From Eublepharis macularius (taxonomy: Eukaryota; Chordata; Lepidosauria; Squamata; Eublepharidae): a stretch of DNA of 64,000 bases. Shown here piece after piece: positions 61,585 through 64,000 of this stretch; positions within the stretch are counted from its first letter, which is position 1; each line of letters opens with the position of its first letter. Location: positions 63,379,766-63,443,765 of the forward strand of contig NC_072801.1 in assembly GCF_028583425.1 (NCBI RefSeq). The letters are read 5' to 3'. Below the pieces are notes generated by a model that was not told the origin of the DNA, searched no databases, and was given only the letters and a program-made list of their open reading frames with translations. The position numbers and the translations under genes were made by a program.

Positions 61585-61800
61585 TTTTGCCCTGGCCGTC
61601 CTATAGGGAGCTCATGGCAACAACTTGATTCTCGATGTATTCTCCCCTCTTCCATTTTCTCTTAACAGCCCTGGCAAGGTGTAGGTTAGGCCGAGTGTGT
61701 GTAATTGGGCCACCTGAGTTTTCCTGGCTGCAGGGGGATTTGAACCCAGGCCTCCTCATTTCTAGTCTAACAGTAACCACTGTGCCACACTGCCTTTTGA
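61585..61800 (-). mobile_element. tRNA-derived SINE
   Basis: Reverse orientation: gtaggttaggccgagtgtgt, gggatttgaacccaggcctc (B-box complement) and taacagtaaccactgtgcca (A-box complement). Diverged at the tail. Confidence 0.65.
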
Positions 61801-64000
61801 TTGAGTGCAGGACAGCAAGTGGTATCTACACCGCTGGCCAAAAACTCAGCTCCAAAGCTGGGCTGTCAGAAGATTTAAAAGTCTGAAGATCAGGGAGAAA
61901 AAGAATTGTGTCAAATACCTTTATAAAATTAAGAGACTGTACAGTGTGTAGACTTAAAATCATTTATGGAGAACCCTTGTAATCTCAGATTTGTTTTGCC
62001 TGGCCCCCTGAAAGCTTCAAGGTTTTGGGTAGGAGATTCATCTCCCTGAGGGCATGGTGGAAGCCCACCCCCCACTGTGACTCTCACAAACCTGGATGTT
62101 TTACTTGCCTTCCCCCACACTGGAATAAGAGCGGGGGTGGGGGGAGTTGCCCACACAAACTTTGTGGTAAAGCAGCAGGGGCAATTTCTCTGTAGTTCCA
62201 GGAGATGAATTATTGGTACAATTCAGGTTGGTGCCAGAGGCAGAAAGTTCAAATCTCCATCTCCCCAATTAGAGGGCAGAAACCACTGGGATGGGACTCT
62301 TGACATGAAGCCTCACAGAAATGAGGAAGATGTTCCATTTCTCTATAGTGATGCCTACAAGCAACAGCTTCCTGGTAAATGGTGTCCCATAAGACTCATG
62401 GATAGGTTTAATGTCACCCAAAATCTACTTTCAGAGACAGATATCTCAACCAATCTGAGCTACATCTCAGAACCTTGCAAAAATTACTATTTTTTGAACA
62501 CTCTTTGGAATAGGTTTTAACTGGTAAGAGGTCAGTGCCACATGGATTCCAAGCTTATTTGTCTCCTGTTGGATTTAGGGGCCAAGGCTTTGGGTGTGTG
62601 CGCTAAAACTTGCCCTCTGTGTTGAAAACATCGCAAGAACGAGTGGGGGGTGGGGACAAGTAAAACTATGTACAGATGTCATTAATTCCTTCGTGTGTAT
62701 TTTAAATGCTTTTATGAACACTCTGGCCTTCACAAGTGCAGGAAGCTGTAATGGAAGACTTCTCAAAGCTCTGCAGGAAGTGAAGTAAGACTGAAGGCAG
62801 ACAGAGGAGCAAATATGTAACATCTCCCATTTTAGAACTGACAGGCAATTCTGAATAGTTAAACCTGTGAGATGGGGACATATGGAAGAGTAAATCTGGA
62901 AGTCACAGGGGGTGAAAACAGACTCATAGCCCAGCTCCTAAGCTTAAAGTGCCCCTTTTTATTAAAAATGTGAGAAAAGAACCAAATCAAACTCAAAATA
63001 CAGCGGTGGTGAATTGTGATGCAGAATTTTTTTCTTTTATTTTTTTTCTCTTCAAAATTTCACATGCATCCACGAACAGGGAATGGAGAAATAAATAAAC
63101 CACAGATAAAACACCTGCCCCCTCAAAATGGGAGAAATAAATTAAAAATAATAGAATTTTTTTAAAAAAATGCAAGGAGGGTAGGCAAAAGGGGGGAGAG
63201 GGAAGAAATACAAGTACACTATTAAATGGACAAAACAGAATCAGTACTGAAAACAAATGTGGCCAAAAAGTCAGAGGAATGCTAAAAAAAAAGTCCATGG
63301 ATTAACAAAACTGGAATAAATAAAAGATCACAGGTGAACCAAAAAAGGGAGAAATACAATGATGTGCCAAATGCACAAATGGGTCCAAAATCTAGAAACA
63401 CAGTAAACATAATGGATGAATGAAGTGGAATTTAAACTAAAATTAAAGAGTAATCTCAGAATGGTAAAAAAAGAAGAAGACGTGGTAACACTGCTGGACT
63501 AATAAATGCTGTGAAAATGAACAGAAATACAAATAGAAAACAAAAATAAATTTCCAACCAGAAATGTAGAAAATAGTTCCAAAGTGATTTGGACTATAAA
63601 GATCAGGATCTTCCAAGGCATTTATATGACAAAGAATTAGTAAGAAGGGAAGCTAAAAATCCTAGCTATGCCTGTCACTCTCAGCTCACTTACTTGAAAT
63701 AAGCAAGATTATATTCTCGCAGGTAACTGTGTTGAGAAATGCTCTTCAAGATTAAGCCTCCCAATTCAGGTAAAAAAATAAATTAGCAATTTTTTTGCCA
63801 ATTTGTTAGTGCATTAGTTATAAATAAGATATGAAATAAAAGGCTAATGTTCTAAAAAATAAAAATAAAAGGAAGTCCATTGATAAAAGTAGTTATGCTA
63901 TCCTCTAGTGTTCTGACGCTTGATTAGAAAGAAGAAATATACAGTAATGCTTGTATTGGCAGGACTACAATCAGCACAGGAACGCGCGAGTCCTTGGGCT

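Overview
The window is vertebrate nuclear DNA, most likely from a squamate reptile and possibly a gecko. It has large introns, a CpG-rich promoter-like region and a lizard-type repeat load: tRNA-derived and 5S-rRNA-derived SINEs, L1, hAT-like MITEs and foldback Penelope-like termini. The genes match the mammalian MAZ-PRRT2-CDIPT-TAOK2 block (human 16p11.2), recognised from remembered protein sequences and from splice junctions read by eye. No database search was possible.

Layout: (1) 1-7000, + strand: the 3' part of the zinc-finger gene MAZ, entering mid-gene, with two alternative last exons, one extending the finger array and one giving the short tail ending in Gln-Pro-Trp. A foldback Penelope-like element in the intron between them carries a hammerhead-ribozyme core on the MAZ sense strand. 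(2) 7600-9060: a G-rich CpG island, probably the PRRT2 promoter. (3) 15181 to about 25.7 kb, + strand: PRRT2, with its main coding exon at 15194, a second at 16922, a probable three-codon last exon at 21087 and a long 3' UTR. (4) 28.2-35.5 kb, - strand: CDIPT, all six coding exons, 212 aa. (5) 40473-49521, - strand: a seven-exon gene of about 281 aa that I do not recognise; every splice phase agrees. (6) 56771-64000, - strand: the 3' three coding exons of TAOK2 (short-isoform coiled-coil end), running off the right edge.

The genes are not an operon. They are independent transcription units: a transcription factor, a synaptic membrane protein, the phosphatidylinositol-making enzyme and a MAPK-pathway kinase. 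As I recall the mammalian map, PAGR1, MVP, SEZ6L2, ASPHD1, KCTD13 and TMEM219 lie between them. None was seen here, and TAOK2 is reversed relative to MAZ. The rest is intron or intergenic DNA with repeats.
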